Source of the DNA: Flagellimonas ochracea
GTDB taxonomy: Bacteria > Bacteroidota > Bacteroidia > Flavobacteriales > Flavobacteriaceae
Length of the DNA stretch: 64,000 bases
Reading direction: 5' to 3'
Assembly: GCF_009903685.1 (NCBI RefSeq)
Contig: NZ_JAAABI010000003.1
Location: forward strand, 284,974-348,973
Each line of letters begins with the position of its first letter. The stretch's first letter is position 1. Shown here piece by piece: positions 46,049 to 57,500 of this stretch. The notes under the pieces were generated by a model. It searched no databases. It worked only from the letters and a program-made list of their open reading frames with translations, and had not been told where the DNA came from. The translations under genes were made by a program, and so were the position numbers.

Positions 46049-46075
46049 TGTCATTCCTGCGAAGGCAGGAGTCAC
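46049..46075. repeat. half-copy of TGTCATT palindromic element between tRNA genes
   Basis: TGTCATTCCTGC followed by GAAG and GCAGGAGTC forms one hairpin of the kind seen in the 31541-31610 element, without the second half. It lies between tRNA-Gly and tRNA-Thr. Confidence 0.5.
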
Positions 46076-46108
46076 AACCGATTTTTGGTTGTTGATTCAA
46101 CACTTTAC

Positions 46109-46180
46109 GCCGGTGTAGCTCAGGGGTAGAGCGTTTCCTTGGTAAGGAAGAGGTCACGGGTTCAAATCCCGTCATTGGCT
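46109..46180 (+). tRNA. tRNA-Thr (anticodon GGT)
   Basis: Acceptor GCCGGTG pairs with CATTGGC (two G-U pairs), anticodon stem TTTCC/GGAAG, and loop TTGGTAA with GGT at 46141-46143, reading ACC/ACU codons. It directly precedes tuf, as thrT precedes tufB in E. coli. Confidence 0.95.
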
Positions 46181-46228
46181 CAAAACGATTTGTACACTAA
46201 TATAAACTAAGATTAAAATTATTTTAAA

Positions 46229-47416
46229 ATGGCAAAGGAAACTTTTGATCGTTCCAAACCCCACTTAAATATTGGTACCATTGGACACGTGGATCACGGT
46301 AAAACAACATTGACTGCCGCTATTACTTCAGTATTGGCCAATGCAGGATTGTCAGAGACAAGAAGCTTTGACTCCATTGACAATGCACCAGAAGAAAAGG
46401 AAAGAGGTATCACTATCAACACATCGCACGTCGAGTACCAAACTGAAAATCGACACTATGCACACGTTGATTGTCCGGGTCACGCGGATTATGTAAAGAA
46501 TATGGTTACTGGTGCTGCCCAGATGGACGGTGCTATTTTGGTTGTTGCCGCAACTGACGGCCCTATGCCTCAGACTCGTGAGCACATCTTGTTAGGACGC
46601 CAAGTAGGTATTCCAAGAATCGTTGTTTTCTTGAACAAAGTTGACATGGTTGATGATGATGAACTTTTGGAACTTGTTGAAATGGAGGTAAGAGAATTAC
46701 TTTCTTTCTATGAATATGATGGTGACAACGGACCTGTAATTGCTGGTTCTGCGCTAGGAGCATTGAATGGTGAGCAAAAATGGGTTGATACCGTAATGGA
46801 ATTGATGAATGCCGTTGATGAGTGGATTGAGCTTCCAAAGAGGGATGTAGAAAAAGATTTCTTGATGCCCGTTGAGGACGTATTTACAATTACAGGTCGT
46901 GGTACCGTTGCCACTGGCCGTATCGAAACTGGAGTTGCCAACACTGGTGATCCGGTCGATATCATTGGTATGGGTGCAGAGAAATTGACTTCTACCATTA
47001 CCGGTGTTGAGATGTTCCGTAAGATTTTGGACAGGGGTGAAGCAGGTGATAACGTAGGTATCCTTTTGAGAGGTATTGAAAAATCCGATATCAAAAGAGG
47101 TATGGTAATCTGTAAGCCAGGTTCCGTTAAGCCACACGCCAAGTTCAAGGCTGAGGTCTATATCCTTAAGAAAGAAGAAGGTGGCCGTCACACGCCATTC
47201 CACAACAACTACCGTCCACAGTTCTATGTTCGTACAACGGATGTAACAGGAAACATCAACCTTCCTGATGGTGTTGAAATGGTAATGCCTGGTGATAACT
47301 TGACTATCACTGTTGACTTGATTCAGCCGATTGCATTGAGCGTAGGCTTGCGTTTTGCTATCCGTGAAGGTGGTAGAACTGTAGGAGCTGGTCAGGTGAC
47401 CGAGATTTTGGATTAA
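46229..47416 (+). CDS. tuf: elongation factor Tu
   Basis: This 395-residue GTPase delivers aminoacyl-tRNA to the ribosome. G1 is GHVDHGKTT, switch [17 protein letters not shown]3 [13 protein letters not shown]4 NKVDMVDD; domains 2 and 3 follow with [11 protein letters not shown] and [16 protein letters not shown]. It is preceded by four tRNA genes and followed by tRNA-Trp, secE and nusG in one transcription unit. Confidence 0.99.
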   Translation: MAKETFDRSKPHLNIGTIGHVDHGKTTLTAAITSVLANAGLSETRSFDSIDNAPEEKERGITINTSHVEYQTENRHYAHVDCPGHADYVKNMVTGAAQMDGAILVVAATDGPMPQTREHILLGRQVGIPRIVVFLNKVDMVDDDELLELVEMEVRELLSFYEYDGDNGPVIAGSALGALNGEQKWVDTVMELMNAVDEWIELPKRDVEKDFLMPVEDVFTITGRGTVATGRIETGVANTGDPVDIIGMGAEKLTSTITGVEMFRKILDRGEAGDNVGILLRGIEKSDIKRGMVICKPGSVKPHAKFKAEVYILKKEEGGRHTPFHNNYRPQFYVRTTDVTGNINLPDGVEMVMPGDNLTITVDLIQPIALSVGLRFAIREGGRTVGAGQVTEILD

Positions 47417-47439
47417 GAATAATCATTTAGAATAAATTG

Positions 47440-47479
47440 CACTAAGGGTGTTCCGCTTTTTGCGGAATACCTTTAAGTG
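47440..47479 (+). other. imperfect hairpin between tuf and tRNA-Trp
   Basis: Arms 47440-47456 and 47462-47479 pair along about 17 positions with a T5 loop and one bulge. There is no T-run after it, so it is more likely an mRNA/tRNA processing or stability stem than a terminator. Confidence 0.55.
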
Positions 47480-47488
47480 TAAATATAA

Positions 47489-47561
47489 ACGGGTGTAGCT
47501 CAGTTGGTAGAGCACTGGTCTCCAAAACCAGGTGTCGGGAGTTCGAGTCTCTCCTCCCGTG
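47489..47561 (+). tRNA. tRNA-Trp (anticodon CCA)
   Basis: Anticodon stem CTGGT/ACCAG with loop CTCCAAA gives anticodon CCA at 47522-47524. T-loop TTCGAGT and discriminator G fit tRNA-Trp. The acceptor stem has one T-T mismatch. It sits between tuf and secE, a placement found in many bacteria. Confidence 0.94.
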
Positions 47562-47582
47562 CTAGAGAAAATACGATACGTT

Positions 47583-47771
47583 ATGATCACTTATGTTAAG
47601 GAGTCCTTTGAGGAATTGAGAAACAATGTCACATGGTTGGATCGTGAGAGAGCATCAAACCTTATGGTAGTGGTAGCTGTTTTTTCCATTCTATTCGCAC
47701 TGGCAACGTGGGGAGTGGACAGTCTTTTTAGCAAGTTGATCAATTTGTATTTCCAAAATATAATAGGGTAG
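47583..47771 (+). CDS. secE: preprotein translocase subunit SecE
   Basis: This 62-residue single-helix protein is the short form of SecE that clamps SecY. It shows the amphipathic segment YVKESFEELRNNVTWLDRE and one transmembrane helix (about 27-48). The ATG at 47583 is chosen because the in-frame extension lies in tRNA-Trp. It is 6 bases from nusG. Confidence 0.95.
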   Translation: MITYVKESFEELRNNVTWLDRERASNLMVVVAVFSILFALATWGVDSLFSKLINLYFQNIIG

Positions 47772-47777
47772 AGAAGT

Positions 47778-48329
47778 ATGTCTGAGGTTCTGGAGAAAAA
47801 ATGGTATGTGGTAAGAGCGGTCAGTGGCCAAGAGAATAAAATCAAAGGCTACATTGAGAGTGAGGTGGAACGCAATGGATTTGGAGACTACCTAGAAGAA
47901 GTTCTCGTGCCGACCGAAAAGGTGGTTCAAATAAGAAATGGAAAGAAAATTAGCAAGGAGCGGGTTTATTTCCCTGGATATATTATGATAAAGGCCAATT
48001 TGGCTGGTGAGATGGTCCATATCATCAAATCCATTACCAATGTCATTGGTTTTTTGGGTGAAACAAAAGGTGGAGATCCTGTGCCTTTAAGAAAATCTGA
48101 AGTGAACCGTATGCTGGGCAAGGTAGACGAGCTTGCCGTAAACACGGATAATGTGGCCATTCCCTTTGTTTTAGGTGAAACGGTCAAGGTGATTGATGGA
48201 CCCTTCAATGGATTCAATGGAACCGTTGAGAAAATCAATGAAGAAAAGCGGAAGCTGGAAGTTATGGTGAAGATTTTCGGAAGAAAAACCCCACTTGAGC
48301 TCAGCTATATGCAAGTAGAAAAAGTATAA
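47778..48329 (+). CDS. nusG: transcription termination/antitermination factor NusG
   Basis: This 183-residue protein has the NGN domain (KKWYVVRAVSGQENKIKGYI, VYFPGYIMIKANL) and a C-terminal KOW domain (LGETVKVIDGPFNGFNGTVE). It binds RNA polymerase across the DNA cleft and couples to the ribosome or Rho. Co-transcribed with secE. Confidence 0.98.
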   Translation: MSEVLEKKWYVVRAVSGQENKIKGYIESEVERNGFGDYLEEVLVPTEKVVQIRNGKKISKERVYFPGYIMIKANLAGEMVHIIKSITNVIGFLGETKGGDPVPLRKSEVNRMLGKVDELAVNTDNVAIPFVLGETVKVIDGPFNGFNGTVEKINEEKRKLEVMVKIFGRKTPLELSYMQVEKV

Positions 48330-48426
48330 TCTGAGGTCTGATTTCAGATTTCTGAAAATAAAGAGCTGTTACATATAAAGTTGTGTTGCTTCCAAAATTG
48401 ACACACTTTCATTTTAATCAAAAACA

Positions 48427-48864
48427 ATGGCAAAAGAAGTAGATAAGGTAGTTAAATTACAAGTTAGGGGAGGTGCTGCGAATCCATCGCCACCGGTCGG
48501 ACCCGCCTTAGGTGCTGCCGGTGTTAACATCATGGAGTTCTGTAAGCAGTTCAATGCACGTACACAGGACAAACCGGGTAAAGTATTACCTGTTGTTATC
48601 ACCGTTTACAAAGACAAGTCTTTCGAGTTTGTTGTAAAAACACCACCAGCGGCAGTTCAATTGATGGAAGCAGCTAAGATTAAAAAAGGATCTGGCGAAC
48701 CTAACAGAGTTAAATCCGGTTCAGTGAACTGGGACCAGGTAAGGACCATTGCCGAGGATAAAATGGTAGATCTAAATGCGTTTACCGTGGAATCTGCAAT
48801 GAGCATGGTTGCCGGTACGGCAAGATCGATGGGTCTTAAAGTATCTGGAAAAAGACCTTTTTAA
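48427..48864 (+). CDS. rplK: 50S ribosomal protein uL11
   Basis: This 145-residue protein has the uL11 N-terminal domain ([22 protein letters not shown]) and C-terminal RNA-binding domain ([13 protein letters not shown]). It forms the GTPase-associated centre with 23S helix 43/44. First of rplK-rplA-rplJ-rplL. Confidence 0.98.
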   Translation: MAKEVDKVVKLQVRGGAANPSPPVGPALGAAGVNIMEFCKQFNARTQDKPGKVLPVVITVYKDKSFEFVVKTPPAAVQLMEAAKIKKGSGEPNRVKSGSVNWDQVRTIAEDKMVDLNAFTVESAMSMVAGTARSMGLKVSGKRPF

Positions 48865-48884
48865 AATCTTAAAGCAATTTATAA

Positions 48885-49574
48885 ATGGCAAGATTGACTA
48901 AAAAGCAGAAAGAAGCCCAAGCCAAGATAGATAGAAATAAACTCTATTCCTTGGATGAAGCTTCAGCTTTGATAAAAGAAATTACCAACGTAAAATTTGA
49001 CGCTTCCATTGACCTTGCAGTTCGTTTGGGTGTAGACCCGAGAAAAGCAAATCAAATGGTCCGCGGTGTTGTTACCCTTCCACACGGAACAGGTAAGGAT
49101 GTTAAAGTTTTGGCGTTGGTGACCCCAGACAAGGAAGCAGAGGCCAAAGAAGCCGGTGCTGATTTTGTAGGGTTGGACGAATATTTGGATAAAATCAAGG
49201 GCGGTTGGACCGATGTGGATGTAATTATCACCATGCCAAGTGTCATGGGTAAATTAGGACCATTGGGCCGTATTCTTGGTCCAAGAGGTTTGATGCCCAA
49301 TCCAAAGACTGGAACAGTAACTATGGATGTTGCCAAGGCAGTATCTGATGTGAAGGCCGGTAAAATAGATTTTAAAGTGGACAAAACTGGAATTGTACAT
49401 GCCGCCATAGGAAAGGCATCCTTCTCAGCGGACAAAATTGCGGGTAATGCCAAGGAATTGATTGATACCTTGGTGAAATTGAAGCCGACAGCCGCCAAAG
49501 GGGTCTATATGAAGAGCATTTACATGTCCAGCACCATGAGTCCCAGTGTACAACTAGACCCAAAAGCAGTTTAA
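48885..49574 (+). CDS. rplA: 50S ribosomal protein uL1
   Basis: This 229-residue protein forms the L1 stalk and probably represses its own operon, as in other bacteria. Typical regions are [40 protein letters not shown] and [12 protein letters not shown] at the C-terminus. It lies 20 bases after rplK. Confidence 0.98.
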   Translation: MARLTKKQKEAQAKIDRNKLYSLDEASALIKEITNVKFDASIDLAVRLGVDPRKANQMVRGVVTLPHGTGKDVKVLALVTPDKEAEAKEAGADFVGLDEYLDKIKGGWTDVDVIITMPSVMGKLGPLGRILGPRGLMPNPKTGTVTMDVAKAVSDVKAGKIDFKVDKTGIVHAAIGKASFSADKIAGNAKELIDTLVKLKPTAAKGVYMKSIYMSSTMSPSVQLDPKAV

Positions 49575-49599
49575 CTGACTGGTAGTTCAATTTTTAGTT

Positions 49600-50115
49600 A
49601 TGACAAGAGAAGAAAAAGCAACAGTAATAGAAGATTTGACTGCACAGTTGGCTGAGAACCCCAATATTTATTTGGCGGATATCTCAGGATTGAATGCCTC
49701 CGAGACCTCCAATTTAAGAAGAGCATGTTTCAAGGCCAATGTTAAACTTGCAGTTGTGAAAAATACCTTGCTTGCAAAAGCAATGGAAGCATCTGATAAG
49801 GAATTTGGTGAGCTACCCGATGTATTAAAAGGCAATACCTCTTTGATGTTGTCCGAAACCGGAAACGCACCAGCAAAACTTATCAAAAATTTTAGAAAAA
49901 AATCAGATAGGCCACTTTTGAAGGGAGCCTTCATAGAGGAAGCGATCTATATTGGAGATGAGACGCTTGACTCGTTGGTCAACATCAAATCCAAAGAAGA
50001 GGTTATCGGGGATATCATCGGATTGTTGCAATCCCCAGCCAAGAATGTTATTTCTGGACTTAAGTCTGGTGGTGGTAAATTGGCAGGTATCCTTAAAACA
50101 CTATCTGAAAAATAA
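49600..50115 (+). CDS. rplJ: 50S ribosomal protein uL10
   Basis: This 171-residue protein anchors the bL12 dimers of the stalk. The N-terminal domain (MTREEKATVIEDLTAQLAEN, YLADISGLNASETSNLRR) and the C-terminal bL12-binding helix are present. The gap to rplA is only 25 bases, so the long uL10-bL12 leader element known from E. coli does not fit here. Confidence 0.98.
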   Translation: MTREEKATVIEDLTAQLAENPNIYLADISGLNASETSNLRRACFKANVKLAVVKNTLLAKAMEASDKEFGELPDVLKGNTSLMLSETGNAPAKLIKNFRKKSDRPLLKGAFIEEAIYIGDETLDSLVNIKSKEEVIGDIIGLLQSPAKNVISGLKSGGGKLAGILKTLSEK

Positions 50116-50168
50116 TTCGCGCACAATAAACTAAGTATATTTTAAAATTTTTATTAAACGATAGAAAA

Positions 50169-50552
50169 ATGGCAGATTTAAAAGATTTTGCAGAACAGTT
50201 GGTTAACCTTACCGTAAAAGAGGTAAATGAATTGGCCGACATATTGAAAGAAGAGTACGGTATTGAGCCTGCAGCCGCTGCTGTAGCCGTTGCCGGTGGC
50301 GCTGCCGCTGGTGGAGGTGAAGCCGAGGCCGCTGAGGAAAAGTCAGAATTCGACGTAATCCTTAAAGCAGCAGGAGGTTCTAAATTGGCTGTAGTTAAGT
50401 TGGTTAAGGAATTGACCGGACTTGGATTGAAAGATGCTAAGGAAATCGTTGACAGCGCCCCCAAAGCAGTTAAGGAAGGTGTTGCCAAAGATGAGGCAGA
50501 AGGAATCAAAAAATCATTGGAAGAAGCAGGAGCAGAAGTTGAGCTTAAATAA
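50169..50552 (+). CDS. rplL: 50S ribosomal protein bL12
   Basis: This 127-residue protein has the N-terminal dimerisation helices ([20 protein letters not shown]), an Ala/Gly-rich hinge, and the C-terminal factor-binding domain ([19 protein letters not shown]). It recruits translational GTPases. Confidence 0.98.
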   Translation: MADLKDFAEQLVNLTVKEVNELADILKEEYGIEPAAAAVAVAGGAAAGGGEAEAAEEKSEFDVILKAAGGSKLAVVKLVKELTGLGLKDAKEIVDSAPKAVKEGVAKDEAEGIKKSLEEAGAEVELK

Positions 50553-50573
50553 TAGCTTTTACCATAAAAATTG

Positions 50574-50648
50574 GGTTAAGGTCTTTCCATAAAATGGTTA
50601 GGCCTTAGCCTATTTAATAAGGAGTGTATAAAGCCATACACCTACCCA
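50574..50648 (+). promoter_or_regulatory. paired hairpins in the rplL-rpoB gap
   Basis: An imperfect stem TAAGGTCTTTCCAT with ATGGTTAGGCCTTA is followed by GTGTAT/ATACAC with loop AAAGCC. No T-run follows. The position equals the E. coli rplL-rpoB attenuator and RNase III site, so partial termination or processing to lower rpoBC expression is plausible. Confidence 0.5.
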
Positions 50649-50679
50649 TAGAATATTCACGATCAAAATTTGTCCATTG

Positions 50680-53600
50680 ATGTTCACAAACACTACTGAA
50701 AGAGTAAATTTCGCATCCGCTAAGAACATACCGGAATATCCGGATTTCTTGGACATTCAGATAAAATCATTTCAAGACTTTTTTCAACTTGAAACCAAAT
50801 CTGACGAAAGAGGAAACGAAGGTCTCTACAATACCTTCATGGAAAATTTTCCAATCACAGATACCAGAAACCAGTTTGTTCTGGAGTTTTTGGATTACTT
50901 CGTAGATCCACCCAGATATTCCATCCAGGAATGTATAGAACGTGGACTTACTTATAGCGTGCCACTAAAGGCAAGATTAAAATTATACTGTACCGATCCA
51001 GAGCACGAAGACTTTGAGACCATAGTCCAGGATGTTTACTTAGGGACCATTCCCTACATGACTCCCAGCGGAACCTTTGTGATCAATGGTGCAGAACGTG
51101 TGGTTGTCTCTCAATTGCACAGATCACCAGGAGTGTTCTTTGGTCAATCTTTCCATGCCAATGGTACAAAATTGTATTCGGCAAGGGTAATTCCTTTTAA
51201 AGGTTCTTGGATAGAGTTCGCCACGGATATCAACAGCGTAATGTACGCTTATATTGATAGAAAGAAAAAACTACCGGTTACCACACTTTTCCGGGCAATC
51301 GGATTTGAGCGGGATAAGGATATTTTGGAAATCTTCGATCTTTCCGAAGAAGTGAAGGTTACCAAAACCGGACTTAAAAAGGTATTGGGCCGCAAACTTG
51401 CTGCCAGGGTACTGAACACATGGCATGAGGATTTCGTGGATGAAGATACCGGTGAGGTAGTTTCCATTGAGCGAAACGAAATCGTTCTTGATCGTGATAC
51501 CGTATTGGAAAAAGAGCATATCGATGAGATTATAGATGCAGATGTAAAGACCATTCTACTCCACAAGGAGAACAATGCACAATCTGATTATGCCATTATC
51601 CATAATACCTTACAAAAAGACCCTACCAACTCTGAAAAAGAGGCGGTGGAACATATCTATAGACAACTTCGTAATGCCGAACCACCGGATGAGGAAACGG
51701 CTCGTGGAATCATAGACAAGCTGTTCTTCTCTGAACAACGTTACAGTCTCGGCGAAGTAGGTCGTTATAGAATGAACAAAAAATTGGGATTGGATATTGG
51801 TATGGACAAAGAAGTTCTTACCAAAGAAGATATTATTACCATCATCAAGTATTTGATTGAGCTGATCAATTCCAAAGCAGAGATTGATGATATTGACCAC
51901 TTGTCCAATCGACGTGTTAGAACTGTTGGCGAACAATTATCACAACAGTTTGGTGTTGGATTGGCTCGTATGGCACGTACCATTCGGGAGCGAATGAACG
52001 TTCGAGACAACGAAGTGTTTACTCCGATTGATTTGATCAATGCAAAGACGTTGTCTTCCGTGATCAACTCTTTCTTCGGAACGAACCAGTTGTCCCAGTT
52101 CATGGATCAGACCAACCCGTTGGCCGAAATCACACATAAGAGAAGATTATCCGCACTTGGTCCAGGTGGACTTTCCAGAGAAAGAGCTGGTTTCGAAGTT
52201 CGTGACGTTCACTACACCCATTACGGACGGCTTTGCCCTATTGAAACACCTGAAGGACCGAACATTGGTTTGATTTCTTCACTCTCGGTGTTTGCCAAAG
52301 TTAACAACATGGGCTTCTTGGAAACCCCCTATCGTAAGGTAGAAGACGGAAAAGTGGACGTGAAGAACCATATCTACTTAAGTGCAGAGGAAGAAGAAGG
52401 AATGAAGATTGCCCAGGCTAACATACCGTTAAAAGATAATGGGGCGATTGATAGGGAAAAAGTAATTGCCCGTGAAGAAGGCGATTTCCCGGTGGTCGAT
52501 CCATCCGAAGTTAGCTACACTGATGTGGCACCCAATCAAATTGCTTCAATATCAGCATCATTGATTCCTTTCTTGGAGCATGATGATGCTAACCGTGCGC
52601 TGATGGGCTCAAACATGATGCGTCAGGCAGTTCCGTTATTACGACCTGAGTCCCCTATCGTGGGTACTGGTTTGGAGCGTCAAGTAGCTACCGATTCCAG
52701 AGTTTTGATCAATGCCGAGGGTAATGGAGTTGTCGAATATGTCGATGCACAAAAAATTACCATTAGGTATGATAGAAGTGAGGAAGAACGTTTGGTGAGC
52801 TTTGAAGAAGACTCCAAGACGTATGAGTTGGTAAAATTCAGAAAAACAAACCAAGGTACCAGCATCAACCTGAAACCCATCGTTAGAAAAGGGGATAAGG
52901 TGAAAAAAGGTCAGGTACTTTGTGAGGGCTACGCTACCGAAAAAGGTGAATTGGCTTTGGGTAGAAATATGAAGGTTGCCTTCATGCCTTGGAAAGGATA
53001 CAACTTTGAGGATGCCATCGTAATCTCTGAAAAAGTTGTTAGAGAAGATATCTTCACCTCCATCCACATTGATGAGTATGCTCTAGAAGTTAGAGATACC
53101 AAATTGGGTGCTGAGGAGTTGACCAACGACATTCCGAATGTGTCCGAAGAGGCTACCAAAGATTTGGACGAGTACGGGATGATCCGTATTGGTGCTGAGG
53201 TTAAACCTGGTGACATCTTGATTGGTAAGATTACCCCAAAAGGTGAATCGGACCCAACGCCTGAAGAAAAACTCTTGCGCGCCATTTTTGGAGACAAGGC
53301 AGGTGATGTAAAAGACGCTTCATTAAAAGCATCACCTTCATTGCGAGGGGTGGTTATCGATAAGAAACTGTTCTCGCGTTCCATCAAGGACAAGAGAAAG
53401 CGTTCCGAAGATAAAGAAGCCATAGCAAGATTGGAAATGGACTACGAAGTCAAGTTCCAGCAGCTTAAAGAGGTGTTGATCGAGAAACTATTTGGTTTGG
53501 TCAATGGAAAAACATCGCAAGGTGTTATGAACGATTTGGGTGAGGAAGTACTTCCAAAAGGAAAGAAGTACACCATCAAAATGCTAAATGCAGTTGATGA

Positions 53601-54489
53601 TTTTGCTCACTTGATTGGAGGAAGTTGGACAACGGATGACACAACCAATGCTTTGGTTGCAGATTTGTTGCACAATTATAAAATTAAGCTGAACGACATT
53701 CAAGGTAACCTAAGAAGGGACAAGTTCACCATCTCCGTAGGTGATGAACTTCCCGCTGGTATCATGAAGTTGGCCAAAGTGTACATCGCCAAGAAGCGTA
53801 AGCTGAAAGTGGGAGATAAAATGGCAGGTCGTCACGGTAACAAAGGTATTGTGGCAAGAATTGTTCGTCAAGAGGACATGCCTTTCTTGGAAGATGGAAC
53901 ACCTGTGGACATCGTATTGAACCCATTAGGTGTACCTTCAAGGATGAATATTGGTCAGATATACGAAACTGTTTTGGGATGGGCCGGACTGAAATTGGGT
54001 CAGAAATATGGAACTCCAATTTTTGATGGTGCCACTTTAGATCAGATCAACGAACTCACTGATGAAGCAGGCGTGCCAAGATTTGGTCACACCTATCTTT
54101 ATGACGGTGGAACTGGACAACGTTTTGATCAAGCCGCTACCGTTGGGGTTATCTACATGCTGAAATTAGGTCACATGGTAGATGACAAGATGCACGCAAG
54201 ATCGATTGGACCATATTCATTGATCACGCAACAACCCTTGGGTGGTAAAGCTCAATTTGGTGGTCAGCGATTTGGAGAGATGGAGGTTTGGGCTTTAGAG
54301 GCTTATGGAGCATCATCGACCCTTCGTGAAATATTGACCGTTAAGTCCGATGACGTAATCGGAAGGGCCAAGACCTATGAATCCATCGTGAAGGGTGAAA
54401 CAATGCCTGAGCCTGGATTACCAGAATCTTTCAATGTATTGATGCACGAGCTTAAAGGATTGGGCTTGGATATCAGACTGGAAGAGTAG
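50680..54489 (+). CDS. rpoB: RNA polymerase beta subunit
   Basis: This 1269-residue subunit forms half of the polymerase active cleft. The rifampicin-pocket region [20 protein letters not shown], then [19 protein letters not shown], is wild-type in appearance. Other conserved blocks are [32 protein letters not shown], and the C-terminal [18 protein letters not shown]. The ATG at 50680 matches homologues. Confidence 0.99.
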   Translation: MFTNTTERVNFASAKNIPEYPDFLDIQIKSFQDFFQLETKSDERGNEGLYNTFMENFPITDTRNQFVLEFLDYFVDPPRYSIQECIERGLTYSVPLKARLKLYCTDPEHEDFETIVQDVYLGTIPYMTPSGTFVINGAERVVVSQLHRSPGVFFGQSFHANGTKLYSARVIPFKGSWIEFATDINSVMYAYIDRKKKLPVTTLFRAIGFERDKDILEIFDLSEEVKVTKTGLKKVLGRKLAARVLNTWHEDFVDEDTGEVVSIERNEIVLDRDTVLEKEHIDEIIDADVKTILLHKENNAQSDYAIIHNTLQKDPTNSEKEAVEHIYRQLRNAEPPDEETARGIIDKLFFSEQRYSLGEVGRYRMNKKLGLDIGMDKEVLTKEDIITIIKYLIELINSKAEIDDIDHLSNRRVRTVGEQLSQQFGVGLARMARTIRERMNVRDNEVFTPIDLINAKTLSSVINSFFGTNQLSQFMDQTNPLAEITHKRRLSALGPGGLSRERAGFEVRDVHYTHYGRLCPIETPEGPNIGLISSLSVFAKVNNMGFLETPYRKVEDGKVDVKNHIYLSAEEEEGMKIAQANIPLKDNGAIDREKVIAREEGDFPVVDPSEVSYTDVAPNQIASISASLIPFLEHDDANRALMGSNMMRQAVPLLRPESPIVGTGLERQVATDSRVLINAEGNGVVEYVDAQKITIRYDRSEEERLVSFEEDSKTYELVKFRKTNQGTSINLKPIVRKGDKVKKGQVLCEGYATEKGELALGRNMKVAFMPWKGYNFEDAIVISEKVVREDIFTSIHIDEYALEVRDTKLGAEELTNDIPNVSEEATKDLDEYGMIRIGAEVKPGDILIGKITPKGESDPTPEEKLLRAIFGDKAGDVKDASLKASPSLRGVVIDKKLFSRSIKDKRKRSEDKEAIARLEMDYEVKFQQLKEVLIEKLFGLVNGKTSQGVMNDLGEEVLPKGKKYTIKMLNAVDDFAHLIGGSWTTDDTTNALVADLLHNYKIKLNDIQGNLRRDKFTISVGDELPAGIMKLAKVYIAKKRKLKVGDKMAGRHGNKGIVARIVRQEDMPFLEDGTPVDIVLNPLGVPSRMNIGQIYETVLGWAGLKLGQKYGTPIFDGATLDQINELTDEAGVPRFGHTYLYDGGTGQRFDQAATVGVIYMLKLGHMVDDKMHARSIGPYSLITQQPLGGKAQFGGQRFGEMEVWALEAYGASSTLREILTVKSDDVIGRAKTYESIVKGETMPEPGLPESFNVLMHELKGLGLDIRLEE

Positions 54490-54526
54490 ATTTTATATAC
54501 ACTAATTATATTATCACCATATTGTT

Positions 54527-57500
54527 ATGGCTAGAATAAAAGACAATAACACACCAAAAAGGTTCAATAAAATTTCAATTGGATTGTCCTCTCCAGAGGC
54601 TATCCTGGCGGAATCCCGTGGCGAGGTATTGAAGCCTGAAACCATCAACTATAGAACACACAAGCCTGAGCGCGATGGATTGTTCTGTGAGCGGATTTTT
54701 GGTCCTGTAAAGGATTATGAATGTGCCTGTGGAAAGTACAAGCGTATCCGGTACCGAGGTATCGTTTGTGACCGGTGTGGTGTTGAGGTTACCGAAAAGA
54801 AGGTTCGAAGGGACCGTGTGGGACATATTAATCTTGTAGTGCCTGTGGCACACATTTGGTATTTCCGTTCGTTGCCCAATAAGATAGGATACCTTTTGGG
54901 ATTGCCTTCCAAGAAGTTGGACATGATCATATACTACGAAAGATATGTGGTCATACAACCTGGAATTGCAAAAGGCCCCGAAGGCGAAGAAATCCAGAAG
55001 ATGGATTTCTTGACAGAAGAGGAGTACTTGAACATTTTGGAGTCCATTCCGCAAGAAAACCAATATTTGGAAGATAGCGACCCGAATAAGTTCATTGCTA
55101 AAATGGGAGCAGAATGTTTGATTGATATACTGTCCAGAATCGATTTGGAACAATTATCATACGAACTGCGGCACAAAGCCAATACGGAAACCTCAAAGCA
55201 GCGAAAAACGGAGGCTTTAAAAAGACTACAAGTAGTTGAGGCACTTCGTGAATCCCAAGATAACAGGGAAAACAGACCCGAGTGGATGATTATGAAAGTG
55301 ATTCCTGTGATTCCACCAGAATTACGTCCATTGGTTCCTTTGGATGGTGGCCGTTTTGCCACGTCCGACTTGAACGATTTGTACCGAAGGGTGATCATCC
55401 GTAACAATCGTTTAAAGCGATTGATGGAAATCAAGGCACCTGAGGTGATTTTGAGGAACGAAAAACGTATGCTTCAAGAAGCTGTGGATTCTCTTTTTGA
55501 TAATACAAGAAAAGCATCTGCGGTTAAAACAGAATCTAACAGACCACTAAAATCCCTTTCCGATTCCTTAAAAGGAAAGCAAGGTCGTTTCCGTCAAAAC
55601 CTGTTAGGTAAACGTGTGGATTACTCTGCCCGTTCCGTGATCGTGGTTGGACCGGAAATGAAATTGTATGAATGCGGTCTTCCTAAAGATATGGCAGCAG
55701 AGCTCTACAAGCCTTTTGTAATCCGAAAGTTGATTGAAAGAGGTATCGTAAAGACCGTAAAATCTGCTAAAAAAATCATTGATAAAAAAGAACCTGTTGT
55801 TTGGGATATTTTGGACAATGTGATCAAAGGACACCCAGTGCTATTGAACCGGGCGCCCACATTGCACCGTTTGGGTATCCAAGCGTTCCAGCCCAAACTG
55901 ATAGAAGGTAAAGCAATCCGTTTACACCCATTGGCATGTACTGCATTTAATGCGGATTTTGATGGGGATCAAATGGCGGTACACCTTCCATTGGGACCAG
56001 AGGCTATTTTGGAGGCACAACTTTTAATGTTGGCTTCCCAAAATATTTTGAACCCTGCAAATGGATCACCAATTACGGTACCCTCGCAGGATATGGTATT
56101 GGGATTGTATTACATGACCAAGGAACGAAAATCCACCAAAGAGGTGCCTGTTAAAGGCGAAGGAATTACGTTCTATTCCGACGAGGAAGTTGAAATCGCT
56201 TTCAATGAGGGTAAAGTCGAGTTAAATGCAGGAATCAAGGTAAGGGTCAAGGATTTTAATGAAGAAGGAGAGTTGGTTCCCCAAATAATCGAGACCACCG
56301 TAGGTAGGGTACTTTTCAATAGCGTGGTGCCCGAACAAGCAGGTTACATCAACTCCGTTTTGAACAAGAAAGCCTTAAGAAACATCATTGGTGATATTTT
56401 AGCGGTTACCGATGTGCCTACAACTGCAGAGTTCTTGGACAAAATCAAGACAATGGGGTACGAGTTTGCCTTCAAAGGTGGACTTTCCTTTAGTTTAGGT
56501 GATATTATCATCCCGGCAGAGAAAGATGAAATGATTGCAGATGCCAATGAACAGGTAGATGGCATCATGATGAATTATAACATGGGATTGATAACCAACA
56601 ATGAACGCTACAATCAGGTAATTGATGTTTGGACATCGACCAACGCCATGTTGACCGAGTTGGCCATGAAACGAATCAGGGAAGACCAGCAAGGGTTCAA
56701 CTCTGTTTATATGATGTTGGATTCTGGTGCAAGAGGTTCCAAAGAACAGATTCGTCAGCTTACCGGTATGCGTGGATTGATGGCCAAGCCCAAAAAATCG
56801 ACTGCAGGTGGTGGAGAAATCATCGAAAACCCAATTCTCTCCAACTTTAAGGAAGGATTGTCCATTTTGGAATACTTTATCTCTACCCACGGTGCGCGAA
56901 AAGGACTTGCGGATACCGCTTTGAAAACGGCAGATGCAGGATATCTGACCCGTCGTTTGGTTGATGTTTCCCAGGATGTCATCATCAATATTGAAGATTG
57001 CGGCACGCTTCGGGGAATTGAGGTTGAACCATTGAAGAAAAATGAAGAAGTGGTAGAGACCTTGGGAGAAAGAATTCTGGGACGTGTTTCACTACATGAT
57101 GTGTACAACCCACTTAATGAAGAGTTGGTCCTTAGGGCTGGTCAGGAAATTTCTGAAGCCGATGTGAAGAAAGTCGAGGCGACCCCTATTGAGAAAGTAG
57201 AAGTTCGCTCCGCATTGACCTGCGAAGCGCCCAAAGGAATATGCGCCAAATGCTATGGAAGAAACCTCGCTACCAACAAAATGGTGCAACGTGGTGAAGC
57301 TGTAGGTGTGGTAGCTGCGCAATCCATTGGAGAGCCTGGAACACAGCTGACATTGCGTACGTTCCACGTGGGAGGTATTGCAGGAAACATTTCCGAGGAT
57401 AGCAAGTTGGAGGCCAAGTTTGAAGGAATTGCCGAGATAGAAGATTTACGAACTGTAAAAGGAGAGAATAGCGAAGGTAAAAAGGCTGACATTGTAATCT

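Noticed and set aside
48330..48426. Ribosomal-protein leader (uL1-type regulatory site) before rplK
   Set aside because: The 97-base gap might hold one, but I could not identify the uL1-binding motif with confidence.
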